The position numbers and the translations under genes are program-made. DNA of 64,000 nt from CAZHZT01 sp964537285 (lineage in GTDB: Bacteria; Bacteroidota; Bacteroidia; Chitinophagales; Saprospiraceae). The stretch is from positions 1 to 64,000 of the forward strand of contig CAZHZT010000011.1 in NCBI GenBank assembly GCA_964537285.1. Direction: 5' to 3'. A model generated the notes under the pieces. It did no database searches and was not told the origin of the DNA. It worked only from the letters and a program-made list of their open reading frames with translations. Below, piece by piece: positions 9,322 to 17,882 of this stretch. Position 1 is the stretch's first letter. The number at the start of each line of letters is the position of its first letter.

Positions 9322-10161
9322 ATGGCTATCAGTTGCGCAATATTAAACCCTATATTTCCTTGCATCGGCATTGATGTGCACCAAGTTATAATTCCTGCAA
9401 CTCCTCCAGCATATGCCCCTTATTTTTGGCTTCAGGTCCTTGGAGGGCTCCCCGTTGTAGGAAAGGCTAAAAAGTGTGACGATGTATATACCTTTCCTTT
9501 TTCATTACCTGCAATGCAAAAAGGAACAGATATTGGAAAAATGATCGTACACGTGGGTAATCCAGCTAATATCAAGCTGCCATTTATCATTTTGGGTAGC
9601 GGTTCAAAGTCCCACTTTGGATCCAGTACGGTCAAAGTTGATGGAGAAACTGTAGGAACGGCATGTATAGTATACGTAAACATTAACCTAAATTGTTGCG
9701 ACCCTGTAAATTTACCGACAGGAATAGTTATTGCCCCAAGTACAACCATGGCAGGAATGACGCTGGGAGACTATATAGCTGGGATCGTCAATATGGCTGT
9801 AGATATTGCAGTAAGTTACGTAGTTGGTAAAGCAGTAGGAAAAGCTTTGGGGCCGCTCAGCAGGGTAAGTAATGGAGAAATTGCAAGCATTGCTCCTAGC
9901 TTGTTTGTACAAACAGGTAAAGACGCTTTCAAGCTTACTTCTGATTTTGTAGCTAATGAAGTGGCATCATTTGTTGTCAAAGAAGGAGTAGATTTTCTTA
10001 GAGGAGAGTTTAATGAACATGTTTATAATTTAGACCCTGACCAGATTGGGGATGCAATAGGTTCCGCAGTAGATGCAGAGCCTGCCAGGTCAATTTTTGA
10101 AGACACAGCGATAGAGGATATTGGAGACTTTCCGACGGATAGCAACCCACCAATAGCTTAA
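9322..10161 (+). CDS. PAAR-like (DUF4150-type) spike-tip protein with hydrophobic C-terminus
   Basis: A 279-residue protein. The N-terminal half (about 1-155) has the PAAR-like pattern of several conserved Gly/Cys/His turns (MQKGTDIGKMIVHVGNPANIK, GSGSKSHFGSSTVKVDG, NLNCCDPVNLPTGIVIAPSTTMAGMTLGDYIAGI). The second half (about 150-230) is Ala/Val/Gly-rich and may cross or enter a membrane. The end is acidic with no known enzyme motif. It most likely caps VgrG; the hydrophobic half might be a pore-forming or membrane-translocation region, so the protein could be a tip-effector fusion. Toxicity is inference only. Confidence 0.62.
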   Translation: MAISCAILNPIFPCIGIDVHQVIIPATPPAYAPYFWLQVLGGLPVVGKAKKCDDVYTFPFSLPAMQKGTDIGKMIVHVGNPANIKLPFIILGSGSKSHFGSSTVKVDGETVGTACIVYVNINLNCCDPVNLPTGIVIAPSTTMAGMTLGDYIAGIVNMAVDIAVSYVVGKAVGKALGPLSRVSNGEIASIAPSLFVQTGKDAFKLTSDFVANEVASFVVKEGVDFLRGEFNEHVYNLDPDQIGDAIGSAVDAEPARSIFEDTAIEDIGDFPTDSNPPIA

Positions 10162-10174
10162 AATTTACGGTGTC

Positions 10175-11326
10175 ATGAAAAAAAGTTATCATTCACAACA
10201 AATATCAGGAATTGATGAGGCGAATAAAAATGTTCTGGCCATCATCGCTAAACGTTCTTATCGAATTGATCCGAGAGGTATTTGTATACCGGATATTGAA
10301 ACTGTACCGATTATAGAGGATTTGGTTTTCTATTCTGATACAGAGGACGAAGAAGAGCAGTTAGAACATGATATTGATTTATATCCGGTAAAACCTTACA
10401 CCGATGTAGTTATTAAAGGCTTTGCTCAGACCATCGGGCAAAGCAGGGAGTTTCCAGTAGAATTTCAAATTGGTCACCAGGTTAATTCTTTCTTAGCTAT
10501 CGGTAACCGAAATGCTTTTATGGGAAGTAACGGAAAAGTGACCTTTTCAAAACCGGAATTAATTGATCGGATTCCACTTAGATATAAATATGCATATGGA
10601 GGTAGAGATAAGGTCAGTGAAGCTAATTCTGCAAAGTACTCTCAAGAAGTAACTAAGGCGATTCCAGACGATATTAACTGGAAGATGGGTAGCGAATATG
10701 CCTACCCTCGTAATCTTGTGGGTAAAGGATATCTTGTTCACAAGACCAAGGATGGCATAGAGCAATTAGAATTGCCAAACTTTGAAGACCTGAAAGAACG
10801 TTTAAACCCCGAAACAATAGCCTCCGGGAATCCAAAAGCTTGGACCAGAATGCCGATCCCAAGATGTACAGATTGGGTTGACCCCTGGTTCTTCCCCAGA
10901 AGAATGTACTATGGAATTTCGCCGCTAAGGGCAAATCCAACGAATAACATAACTGAAATTTCCAGAGGCTGGGCCAACCCAAACATCATGAATAATATTC
11001 GACCTAAGAAAAAGTTTTCTTTTAGGTGTATGAATGGTGCATCCTTGGGTTTACAGTTCCCTTTCCTAAAGGGAAACGAAGAATGTCGGTTGATCAATAT
11101 CTATCCCAACCGTCCGGATTTTAGGTTCCGCTTACCAGCTGATATCCCTGAACTTTGGGTGGATGGGAGAAATGGTAAATTAAAAGAAACTACATCCGTT
11201 TTACAAACAATCATCATTGAACCTGAAGAAGATAGGCTTTCTGTCGTTTGGAGAGGAAATGCTCCTGCAAAGCGTGAATATTTAGAAACCGAGTTAAAAG
11301 AAATGCCCTTTAAAGTAGCTTGGTAA
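10175..11326 (+). CDS. Second DUF2169 protein, T6SS adaptor
   Basis: A 383-residue DUF2169-type protein, larger than the paralog at 8349-9305. It shares the IIAKRSYRID start, DVVIKGFAQT strand, FLAIGNRNAF, a Pro/Trp-rich middle (RMPIPRCTDWVDPWFFPRRMYYG) and a late SLGLQFPFLKGNEECRLINIYP stretch. It starts 13 bases after the PAAR-like stop and precedes two small genes that may be cargo and immunity. The two DUF2169 genes are diverged, so they may serve different steps or different partners. Confidence 0.65.
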   Translation: MKKSYHSQQISGIDEANKNVLAIIAKRSYRIDPRGICIPDIETVPIIEDLVFYSDTEDEEEQLEHDIDLYPVKPYTDVVIKGFAQTIGQSREFPVEFQIGHQVNSFLAIGNRNAFMGSNGKVTFSKPELIDRIPLRYKYAYGGRDKVSEANSAKYSQEVTKAIPDDINWKMGSEYAYPRNLVGKGYLVHKTKDGIEQLELPNFEDLKERLNPETIASGNPKAWTRMPIPRCTDWVDPWFFPRRMYYGISPLRANPTNNITEISRGWANPNIMNNIRPKKKFSFRCMNGASLGLQFPFLKGNEECRLINIYPNRPDFRFRLPADIPELWVDGRNGKLKETTSVLQTIIIEPEEDRLSVVWRGNAPAKREYLETELKEMPFKVAW

Positions 11327-11360
11327 AAAAGCTATTTTTGATATTAAAAACAATTGTCTC

Positions 11361-11756
11361 ATGATTTTTAGAATTTTATTTCCACTTTTAGGGCTGCTGT
11401 TCATCGTTTTTACTTACTGGACATTGAGAAGTGCCTTAAGCTTTGTAAAAGATGGCACCAAGGTATCTGCCCTGGTTAAAGCCGCTATTCCGTCTACCGA
11501 CGGGGGGTTCTATCCATTATTTGAATATCAAGTAAATGGAAAAACATTTGAAAATAGTATTGATAATAGCTCTCCCAAATGGCCTTATAGAATTGGTACT
11601 CAGCAGGATATTATTTGTCATAATAAAAACCCCAACAAAATAAAGGTCGTTTCTTTCGGCGGCTTATTTCTTGCACCAATAGCATTGTCTTGCGTAGGGA
11701 TCGTTTTACTGACTATATCGACTTGGAACTACTGGTATGTGTATATCTTTAAATAA
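11361..11756 (+). CDS. DUF3592-like small membrane protein, immunity candidate
   Basis: A 131-residue protein with two membrane helices, about residues 5-24 and 103-126, around a central beta-rich extramembrane domain (TDGGFYPLFEYQVNGKTFENSIDNSSPKWPYRIGTQQDIICHNKNPNKI). The central YPLFEYQVNGK and YxIG...YNPxNP-type pattern fits DUF3592. Such two-helix proteins beside T6SS cargo are often immunity proteins in the inner membrane, which would suit a membrane-acting PAAR-like protein just upstream. Immunity is a guess from position. Confidence 0.45.
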   Translation: MIFRILFPLLGLLFIVFTYWTLRSALSFVKDGTKVSALVKAAIPSTDGGFYPLFEYQVNGKTFENSIDNSSPKWPYRIGTQQDIICHNKNPNKIKVVSFGGLFLAPIALSCVGIVLLTISTWNYWYVYIFK

Positions 11757-11773
11757 AAACTAAAACTTGTTTT

Positions 11774-12295
11774 ATGGCCTATTCCCTTGATCCGAATGAA
11801 GTAAAAAAGGTGATTGATAAAAAGATTAAGAATAAACCCTACAACAGGGATCAGTTCATGTACTATCATCTGAATAGAAACCACTTTAACGTGGGAAATG
11901 AAGTGACCAGACTTACCCAAATTGCCGATAAACGATATAAGGACAACTTAGGGTTCGAATGGCTGGAAGTATCCGTATTAAAAAATTTTTTCCATATGCC
12001 TAAAGGCAACTGGGCCGGAAGTCTTCTGGGAGTTGCCGAACCCTACAGCCGTAAATTCTTAAGAGATGATAATATAAGTGGTTTGGGCGGCGAGTTCGAA
12101 ATGATCATTAGAAAAGATGGAAAAAGAATCGATGCCTTAACTCATGAAGGCTATCAGGAAACTTACAATTTTGGAAAAACTCGGAATGCATCTATTCATA
12201 AATTACTTGATGTTGACCCCCATATGGAAAATAATCAATATACGATAAAAAAGAATACCGGTAGCGTCTTTATACAATTTTTAAATAGGGAGTAG
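11774..12295 (+). CDS. Unknown protein in the T6SS cargo module
   Basis: I do not recognise this 173-residue protein. It has no signal peptide or membrane helix. The N-terminal 50 residues are rich in Lys, Tyr and Asn with YYHLNRNHFNVGNEVTRL; the centre has HMPKGNWAGSLLGVAEPYSRKF and GLGGEFEMIIRKDGKRIDALTHEGYQETYNFG, like a compact single-domain enzyme or binding protein. It sits between a DUF3592-like membrane protein and a coiled-coil protein inside the VgrG-to-TssE interval where T6SSiii loci keep effectors and immunity genes. It could be cargo, an immunity protein or a structural accessory. Confidence 0.5.
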   Translation: MAYSLDPNEVKKVIDKKIKNKPYNRDQFMYYHLNRNHFNVGNEVTRLTQIADKRYKDNLGFEWLEVSVLKNFFHMPKGNWAGSLLGVAEPYSRKFLRDDNISGLGGEFEMIIRKDGKRIDALTHEGYQETYNFGKTRNASIHKLLDVDPHMENNQYTIKKNTGSVFIQFLNRE

Positions 12296-12334
12296 AAACT
12301 ACCAATCATTTACCAAAACCCAAAATCTATCATC

Positions 12335-12883
12335 ATGGCTAGTTATATGCACTTCAGAAAACGAGAACAAGAACTAGAATATCTCAAAGAACAGCAAGGG
12401 CTGCTCGACAAGGAAATTGATAAATTTATTACTGCTACCAATTCCGTTCTTTCAAAAGATGTAGCGATTGAATTAGATTCTGAGAAGATGAATGAACTGC
12501 AATTGAACTTAAGAAAATTGGAAGCAGACGTCTTAAATTATAAAGAACGAAATCATCGCTTATCCCGAGCCAAAGCCAGGCATTGGGAAAGACCAGCCCT
12601 AATGGGTCCAATCGGGGATATTAGAGGTTTAAGACGAAAAATTAATAAAAAACTGGAGCGCCTACTGAACCGCATTAGACTAATCAGGGATACCGTATCA
12701 AGTGTACAATTCTCCAGAAAAGCCGTCGCCCTGGAACAAACTGCCAAACAACTAGATCATCTCGTAACGAAAGATCATCAGGGCAACTGGATCGGACTTC
12801 AACCTGGAGGGGAAATATTGATGGCTGTTACATTCTTGTGGGCATTCTTTGCCACCATTGTAAGGAACGAAAGAGATGAGTAG
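12335..12883 (+). CDS. Unknown coiled-coil protein with a C-terminal hydrophobic helix
   Basis: A 182-residue protein of unknown family. Residues about 8-75 and 90-145 are charged helices with heptad-like Leu/Ile (ELEYLKEQQGLLDKEID, LRRKINKKLERLLNRIRLIRD). Near the end is one hydrophobic stretch (about 158-175, GGEILMAVTFLWAFFATIV) followed by a charged tail, as in a tail-anchored or hairpin-tip protein. No signal peptide. It is followed by a long repeat-A hairpin and then tssE. It might be a baseplate or membrane accessory or part of an effector/immunity pair. Confidence 0.5.
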   Translation: MASYMHFRKREQELEYLKEQQGLLDKEIDKFITATNSVLSKDVAIELDSEKMNELQLNLRKLEADVLNYKERNHRLSRAKARHWERPALMGPIGDIRGLRRKINKKLERLLNRIRLIRDTVSSVQFSRKAVALEQTAKQLDHLVTKDHQGNWIGLQPGGEILMAVTFLWAFFATIVRNERDE

Positions 12884-12920
12884 TAGCTATTTTCATCAGC
12901 CTCTTTCAAAGAAATAAATC

Positions 12921-13029
12921 GTTCTTTGACAAATTGTGTGGAACTTCAGAATGATAAGCCTTGAATACCCTTGTGGCTGAAAGGGTTATCATTTTGAAGT
13001 TCCATTTTCCACAATCTATGTCAAAGAAC
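12921..13029 (+). repeat. Family A inverted repeat, full copy 1
   Basis: A 109-base imperfect palindrome starting GTTCTTTGACAAATTGTGTG and ending ATGTCAAAGAAC, with inner arms GAACTTCAGAATGATAA and TTATCATTTTGAAGTTCC. It lies between the coiled-coil gene and tssE. It is the same length and nearly the same sequence as the copy at 20679-20787, and is inverted relative to the copy at 37312-37419. The end sequence resembles the rRNA boxA antitermination element. Confidence 0.85.
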
Positions 13030-13081
13030 TAAATAAATATACAGTAGCATTGCATTAAGTAAGTGAAAAATAACTTGAACT

Positions 13082-13555
13082 ATGGATTACTATTCAATAC
13101 CCCTAAAAATGGATCGCCTGAGAGAAGGAAAACAATTGGAGAGGATAGAGGATATTCGCCTATCTATCCACGAGAACATTCGTTTCATTTTAAAATCTTT
13201 TTCACTGAGTTATCGCTTCGATCCATCTTTTGGATGTATTTTGAATAAGTTTCATGCCAGTACTCCTCCTCAACGCCGTTCTGAACGTGCATGGAGAGAA
13301 GAGATCAGAGAAAAAACTCAAAAGAACCTAAAAGATATGATGCAACGCTATGAAACCAGAATAAAAGTCACAGATGTAATCGTAGATATGATGGAACCTA
13401 AAATTTACGAAAAAGAGGCTGTCGTGAAAGTAGAAGTAGAGATTGATGGGTATTTGACATTAGGAAGAAAAGAGAAGTTTCATTTTCCAGATAGTGAAGT
13501 AGATGAAGCCGCTAAAGAAGTATTCCCGTTAATGATTCCTGTTGGTAGAAAGTAA
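13082..13555 (+). CDS. tssE: T6SS baseplate wedge protein TssE (gp25 family)
   Basis: A 157-residue GPW/gp25-type protein. It has the family core: an N-terminal helix with SIHENIRFILKSFSLSYRFDPSFGC (the conserved NI..LLNTR-like region), then ERAWREEIREKTQKNLKDMMQRYETRIKVTDVIVDM and a beta-strand end (AVVKVEVEIDGYLTLG). TssE helps nucleate sheath assembly on the baseplate. It lies downstream of a repeat-A palindrome and about 430 bases before tssF. Confidence 0.78.
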   Translation: MDYYSIPLKMDRLREGKQLERIEDIRLSIHENIRFILKSFSLSYRFDPSFGCILNKFHASTPPQRRSERAWREEIREKTQKNLKDMMQRYETRIKVTDVIVDMMEPKIYEKEAVVKVEVEIDGYLTLGRKEKFHFPDSEVDEAAKEVFPLMIPVGRK

Positions 13556-13989
13556 GTAATTCACAGAACCAGTGCTTCAGGAACTAAATCCTTGATAGCT
13601 TTAGAGGCTATTTTTTGGTGGCAAACGAGGCGCGAATAGAGAGCATAGCCCAAAGCTACGTGACCGATGAGCAACGAAGTAGGCCGCCAAAAGAAGCCGT
13701 CAAAAGTGTCAAGGATTTAGTTACTGAAGCACTAGGCTTCCAAAATACGATAGCCCCTTTGGTACTAGATAAAGCGAAAGACGCAGGCATAGCTTGTCTC
13801 AGTACCTTCGGAAATCTAGCTCTGGTGAATATTTTCAACACAGTATAACGGAAAAGGACCGGTCATAAGGTCAACTTATGGTTGTCCATCCACTTAAAAG
13901 TCCTTTCATATACTCTATAACCCGTTTTACTTAACATCTTTTTTGGCTTTATTAATACCTGCTGGATAGAGAAGCAAAAGCAAGGAGAA
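13556..13989. other. tssE-tssF intergenic region with imperfect inverted repeat
   Basis: About 430 bases without a convincing gene. The clearest structure is an imperfect inverted repeat: AGTGCTTCAGGAACTAAATC at about 13571-13590 pairs with GATTTAGTTACTGAAGCACT at about 13712-13731. A related fragment (CTAGTGCTTCAAGAACTA) occurs near 38365. A TTG-started reading frame of 77 codons crosses the region but has no recognisable family. The region may hold a worn repeat or an internal promoter for tssF; I see no clear promoter. Confidence 0.5.
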
Positions 13990-15882
13990 ATGAATATAAC
14001 TACAGAAACGATTTATCATTCTATTTTACTCAGAGCTGCTGATGAGTGGGGAGTGGACTATGAGGACGTAGAACGAGATATTGGCCAACAGTTCGACCCA
14101 ATCGTCCGGTTTATGTCTGGTGCAGTCGCCTCTGAATTAGAGAAAGTGTATTATCATTTAAATGATACCGAAAGGCGTCTGCAAGAACGCTTAGCAAAGG
14201 TGTTACTACCTGAGTATCATCATTTACCTCAGCCTGCACATGCGCTGGCAACAGCTACGCCTGCTTCTGACCCCGAAATAATTGATGAATCAGCAACTTT
14301 TCTGAAGGAGGACGAAGACTTTGAGAATGGCGTTGCTTTTTCTCCTCTTTTTCCAATGCGATTACAACCTCTAAAGCTTCATGTCATGGCTACAGAGTCG
14401 TCGCTAATCGATTCCGGTCGTAGACTTTCTACTCGACGAGGTCGGTTAACCAACGAAAAGGAAGAAACAAAGCGTATTTTATTGGGCTTTGAAGCCAAAG
14501 AGTTCATAGCTAATTGGGAGGGTGCATGCCTCTGGTTCGATTTACGGGGAAAAAGCCCTGACGAGTCTGAACGAGCTCGTTTTTTTGAAGCACTGCCCAA
14601 TAGCTATTGCATGTTTGGGAATAATGAAACCATTCCGGTGAGTGGACTTCCTAAAAAGCATTTTATGCTGGAAGATTATTTAAATGGCAATGAGCGGCTA
14701 CAAACTTATGTCAGAGCAAGGTATGACCGACATTTTTTGACTTTTACAGAGAGTGAAATCCCGGAATTGGAGCCTCTACCTGCAAAGGAGTTTTTATCTA
14801 AGTGGTTTTCCCGTTTTCTTGAAGATGAGGAGGCTGTAAAGAAACAACTTTCTCAGCTTCCTCGAGATATTACAATGCCTCTGTTCTGGATGGAGATTCG
14901 ACTCTCTCGTCCAATCGAGGTCGTTCAACTATCAAGTAGGCTCAACATAAAGTTCAATGTATTTCCCGTTGTAAATCGACGCTTGAACGGCCATAAAAGC
15001 GGGGAACATCACTACCTAAGGACGAATGCCATCAAATGGCTTCATCTACAACCTAAAGAAGACTTTCTGGCCATTCGAAAGGTATATGCCGAGAAACCCG
15101 ATAGCCCGGTTTTTACATTTAAACCATTTGCTGATTTTAAAGAAGATAAAAACCCCTCTTACACCATTCGTCATGGTGGGGTAGGACGATGGGATGATTT
15201 CAATGCCTGGAAACGATTAGCCTATATAGTAGGAATCCTTCAGGAGAATTATGCTCATCATGAATTAATCCAAAAAGCTGCCGATTCTCTATCTCTTGAA
15301 GAATTACATACTTTACTCGGTAAAAAGATATCAGAAAAAGCATATTCCGAAAACCCTACCAGAGATATATATGTATTGCTGCATTCCGGAATAGCATCAG
15401 GAGTAAGGGTACGTGTAGAATACTGGACTTCGCAAGGAAGTGCCGTCAATGGAATAGGAGCTAAATCCGTTTTAAAGTGTACCTCAAAGCTCGCTTCTAG
15501 CCTGGATTCGGACAGTATCGAGCTAATTACTACCGTTACAGATGGCCGAGACTCTTTGACTGAAACTCAGCAGCTAGATGCAATGAAAAGCTCTCTGTTG
15601 AGTAGAGGAAGAATTGTAACAAGAGAAGACGTGAAAGTTTTCTGTAAAGAATTTCTTGGAGACAAGCTCTCAATGGTTAATGTACGGGACGGAGTAGGCA
15701 TTGATCCCCGCTTGGAATTTGGAATGACGAGGTTGCTGGAAGTTCTGATAACTCCAACAACAGCAGCCATTAAAGAAGATTGGGAGGGCCTGTGCCATCA
15801 ATTAGAAGTGCTACTTATGGAAAAAAGTGCATCCACTATTCCTGTAAGGGTTAAATTATCAGAAGAGCACTCAATGAAATAA
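13990..15882 (+). CDS. tssF: T6SS baseplate protein TssF
   Basis: A 630-residue protein with a clear TssF N-terminus: DPIVRFMSGAVASELEKVYYHLNDTERRLQERLAKVLLPEYHHLPQPAHALATATP, the stretch where TssF proteins are most alike. The rest is the long beta-rich body (VYAEKPDSPVFTFKPFAD; a late KSSLLSRGRIVTREDVKVFCKEFLGDKL segment as in gp6-like baseplate proteins). TssF pairs with TssG to make the wedge around the VgrG hub. It is followed two bases after the stop by tssG, so the two are surely co-translated. Confidence 0.85.
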   Translation: MNITTETIYHSILLRAADEWGVDYEDVERDIGQQFDPIVRFMSGAVASELEKVYYHLNDTERRLQERLAKVLLPEYHHLPQPAHALATATPASDPEIIDESATFLKEDEDFENGVAFSPLFPMRLQPLKLHVMATESSLIDSGRRLSTRRGRLTNEKEETKRILLGFEAKEFIANWEGACLWFDLRGKSPDESERARFFEALPNSYCMFGNNETIPVSGLPKKHFMLEDYLNGNERLQTYVRARYDRHFLTFTESEIPELEPLPAKEFLSKWFSRFLEDEEAVKKQLSQLPRDITMPLFWMEIRLSRPIEVVQLSSRLNIKFNVFPVVNRRLNGHKSGEHHYLRTNAIKWLHLQPKEDFLAIRKVYAEKPDSPVFTFKPFADFKEDKNPSYTIRHGGVGRWDDFNAWKRLAYIVGILQENYAHHELIQKAADSLSLEELHTLLGKKISEKAYSENPTRDIYVLLHSGIASGVRVRVEYWTSQGSAVNGIGAKSVLKCTSKLASSLDSDSIELITTVTDGRDSLTETQQLDAMKSSLLSRGRIVTREDVKVFCKEFLGDKLSMVNVRDGVGIDPRLEFGMTRLLEVLITPTTAAIKEDWEGLCHQLEVLLMEKSASTIPVRVKLSEEHSMK

Positions 15883-15884
15883 AA

Positions 15885-16793
15885 ATGAAAGAACTCATCG
15901 ATTTATTAATGATTACAGCACTTTTCGATATCCGGGTCGAAACTTTAGCCGCTACTCTAATCTCTAAGTCGGAAGGTTTTGAAGAAGCTAAAGCCATTGA
16001 TCTTGAGCAGGTGGTGGTATCCCCTCTGGGAGATGCGAAAAGAAGGAGTGGAATGGATGTGAAGGCAGTAAAGAAGAAACATTACGATGAAGAAACAGTG
16101 CTTTTTATTGAAGTAAACCGAAAAGGATTATTCGATACGCTGCCAGAACGTTTGTTTTTAGATCTGGATGCAGAATATGAGAATGCTGTTAAAAGGACAA
16201 GAGCGATAAAGCAGCAGATCAAGGATGTACGAAAGTTTTTTCTGCCTTTTGAACAGGCTATGTATCATCCTAGAATAGAGTGTGATCAACTGGAGCAGAA
16301 ATGGACCGAATTTTTCCCCGATTTCATAAAAAAAATCTGGAGTTTACAAGATTTTGCCGATTGCCTGGACGACCGGCAGCAATTCCTTTTGTGTTATTTG
16401 ATCCCTGAGGCTTATCGAATCGCAGGAAATTGGGAATTAACAGGATTATGTTTTGAAGCAGTCCTTCAGAAACCCATAGATATTCAATTCATTCCTCCTT
16501 TAGAATTGGAAATACCACCATCAGAAGGAATTAGCCTCGGAAACGATATTGTACTTGGAAACAAATTTATGGATGACGTTCCTGCCTTGCAAGTTAACGT
16601 AAAAGGTGTTACCTTTAGAGAGCTGCCGGAGTATTTGGAAGGAGGAAATCAATTAAGAATTTTAGAAGAATTTCTTTACAATTACTTTATTCCGATGGAT
16701 GTAATCGTTGTTACCAAAATTGAAGTCACTGAAGATGCATGGAGCTTAACCTTAGGTGAGGCATTTTTGGGATACAATGTGATATTGAATTAA
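15885..16793 (+). CDS. tssG: T6SS baseplate protein TssG-like
   Basis: A 302-residue protein directly after tssF. It has the short VNRKGLFDTLPERLFLDLD motif that matches the G..L PxH/L motif of TssG, then a helical part (KQQIKDVRKFFLPFEQAMYHPRIE) and a beta-rich C-terminus (LPEYLEGGNQLRILEEFLYNYFIPMDVIVVTKIE). In T6SSiii TssG is diverged from the proteobacterial protein; the call rests on this motif, size and gene order (tssF-tssG). It stabilises the baseplate wedge and contacts TssK. Confidence 0.72.
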   Translation: MKELIDLLMITALFDIRVETLAATLISKSEGFEEAKAIDLEQVVVSPLGDAKRRSGMDVKAVKKKHYDEETVLFIEVNRKGLFDTLPERLFLDLDAEYENAVKRTRAIKQQIKDVRKFFLPFEQAMYHPRIECDQLEQKWTEFFPDFIKKIWSLQDFADCLDDRQQFLLCYLIPEAYRIAGNWELTGLCFEAVLQKPIDIQFIPPLELEIPPSEGISLGNDIVLGNKFMDDVPALQVNVKGVTFRELPEYLEGGNQLRILEEFLYNYFIPMDVIVVTKIEVTEDAWSLTLGEAFLGYNVILN

Positions 16794-16845
16794 ATAGTTA
16801 CAATTTTCCTTTTATAACCTGCAAAAAATAAGATTTTCCAGCAGT

Positions 16846-17829
16846 ATGAAAGAAACGATATTTATAGTTTGGGGGGTACTAGCATTTATTCTGACCTTCC
16901 TTTTTCGTTGGATAGCTAAGCGCTACAAACGCCGACCAGGTAAAATAGTAGTTCTTCAAAAACTAGCATTATCCTTTTTGATGTTTGGTTTGGGGTGTTT
17001 GCTTTATTATTTCCTGGAAAATACGTTAAATTTTGTTTGGATAACTCGTACTTCCTTTCTAATTTTTGGTATATTACATCTTTGGATGATGTATAGTCAA
17101 ACCTGGGCTGAAAGAGATAAGTTCTCTTTCAAGGAAGATTCATTTTGGCCTGAGTTTCTATTTATAAGCCTGGGTTCCGTTCTGGGGGCAATATTCTTTT
17201 GCTTAGGCCCTCAGGTAACAGGTTTAGTGGATTACAAGGTTGATGTAAGCGCTGGTGTATGGGAAATTCCTCTTATTTTTTTATTTCCTTTTTTAGTTTT
17301 TAAGCTTCTCGATTTTTCCACCCATATTCCATATCATTTTGTAGAGAATCGTTGGGTATATCCTTTGGAACCTGTAAATGTGGAAAGTTGGCAATGGAGG
17401 GATCTTATGCAGGTAAATTTTAAATTGAGGGTGAGCTTGGTAGAGGAATACAAACTTTTTGGCAATTCTGCAAAACCTTGGATAGAAGTACCCAAAAATG
17501 CTTCACTAGGGCACGTTTTTCGGTTAGCTATGCAAGAAAGAAGACGAAGAGTTGAATTAACAACTATTCAAGACTTGGGGGATGAGTACAAAGGCAGCCC
17601 TATGTTCTGGTGGTTATTTTCTATAAAGGTAATTTGGTGGAACCCCAATACATGGTTCCGGGAACCTAGGTTTCTGGATCCTAACCGATCAATCAGTAGC
17701 AATAAGATAAAGAAAAACGATATAATACTAGTGAGAAGAATACCTGTAGATGATACCTCGGATTTCGAATACTCCTATCAATCCGGGCAAGCTTCCAGCG
17801 GTGACCAAACTGTCATCATAAGGAGATAA
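16846..17829 (+). CDS. tssN: T6SSiii membrane protein TssN
   Basis: A 327-residue protein with five likely membrane helices: about 4-22, 42-60, 64-84, 98-118 and 130-150. A cytoplasmic or periplasmic C-terminal domain of about 175 residues follows (NRWVYPLEPVNVESWQWRDLMQVNFKLRVSL, later GSPMFWWLFSIKVIWWNPNTWFREPRFLDPN and NDIILVRRI). This multi-pass N-terminus plus Trp-rich soluble domain matches TssN, a part found only in Bacteroidota subtype iii, which has no TssL/TssM. It lies between tssG and tssK. Confidence 0.75.
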   Translation: MKETIFIVWGVLAFILTFLFRWIAKRYKRRPGKIVVLQKLALSFLMFGLGCLLYYFLENTLNFVWITRTSFLIFGILHLWMMYSQTWAERDKFSFKEDSFWPEFLFISLGSVLGAIFFCLGPQVTGLVDYKVDVSAGVWEIPLIFLFPFLVFKLLDFSTHIPYHFVENRWVYPLEPVNVESWQWRDLMQVNFKLRVSLVEEYKLFGNSAKPWIEVPKNASLGHVFRLAMQERRRRVELTTIQDLGDEYKGSPMFWWLFSIKVIWWNPNTWFREPRFLDPNRSISSNKIKKNDIILVRRIPVDDTSDFEYSYQSGQASSGDQTVIIRR

Positions 17830-17882
17830 TGACAACTAGTAGTTTTGTAAGTATTTGTTAATTAGAAACAAGAAGTATTTAA

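Noticed and set aside
13615..13848. 77-codon plus-strand frame after tssE
   Set aside because: TTG start, no recognisable family, and it overlaps one arm of an inverted repeat. Too weak to call as a gene.
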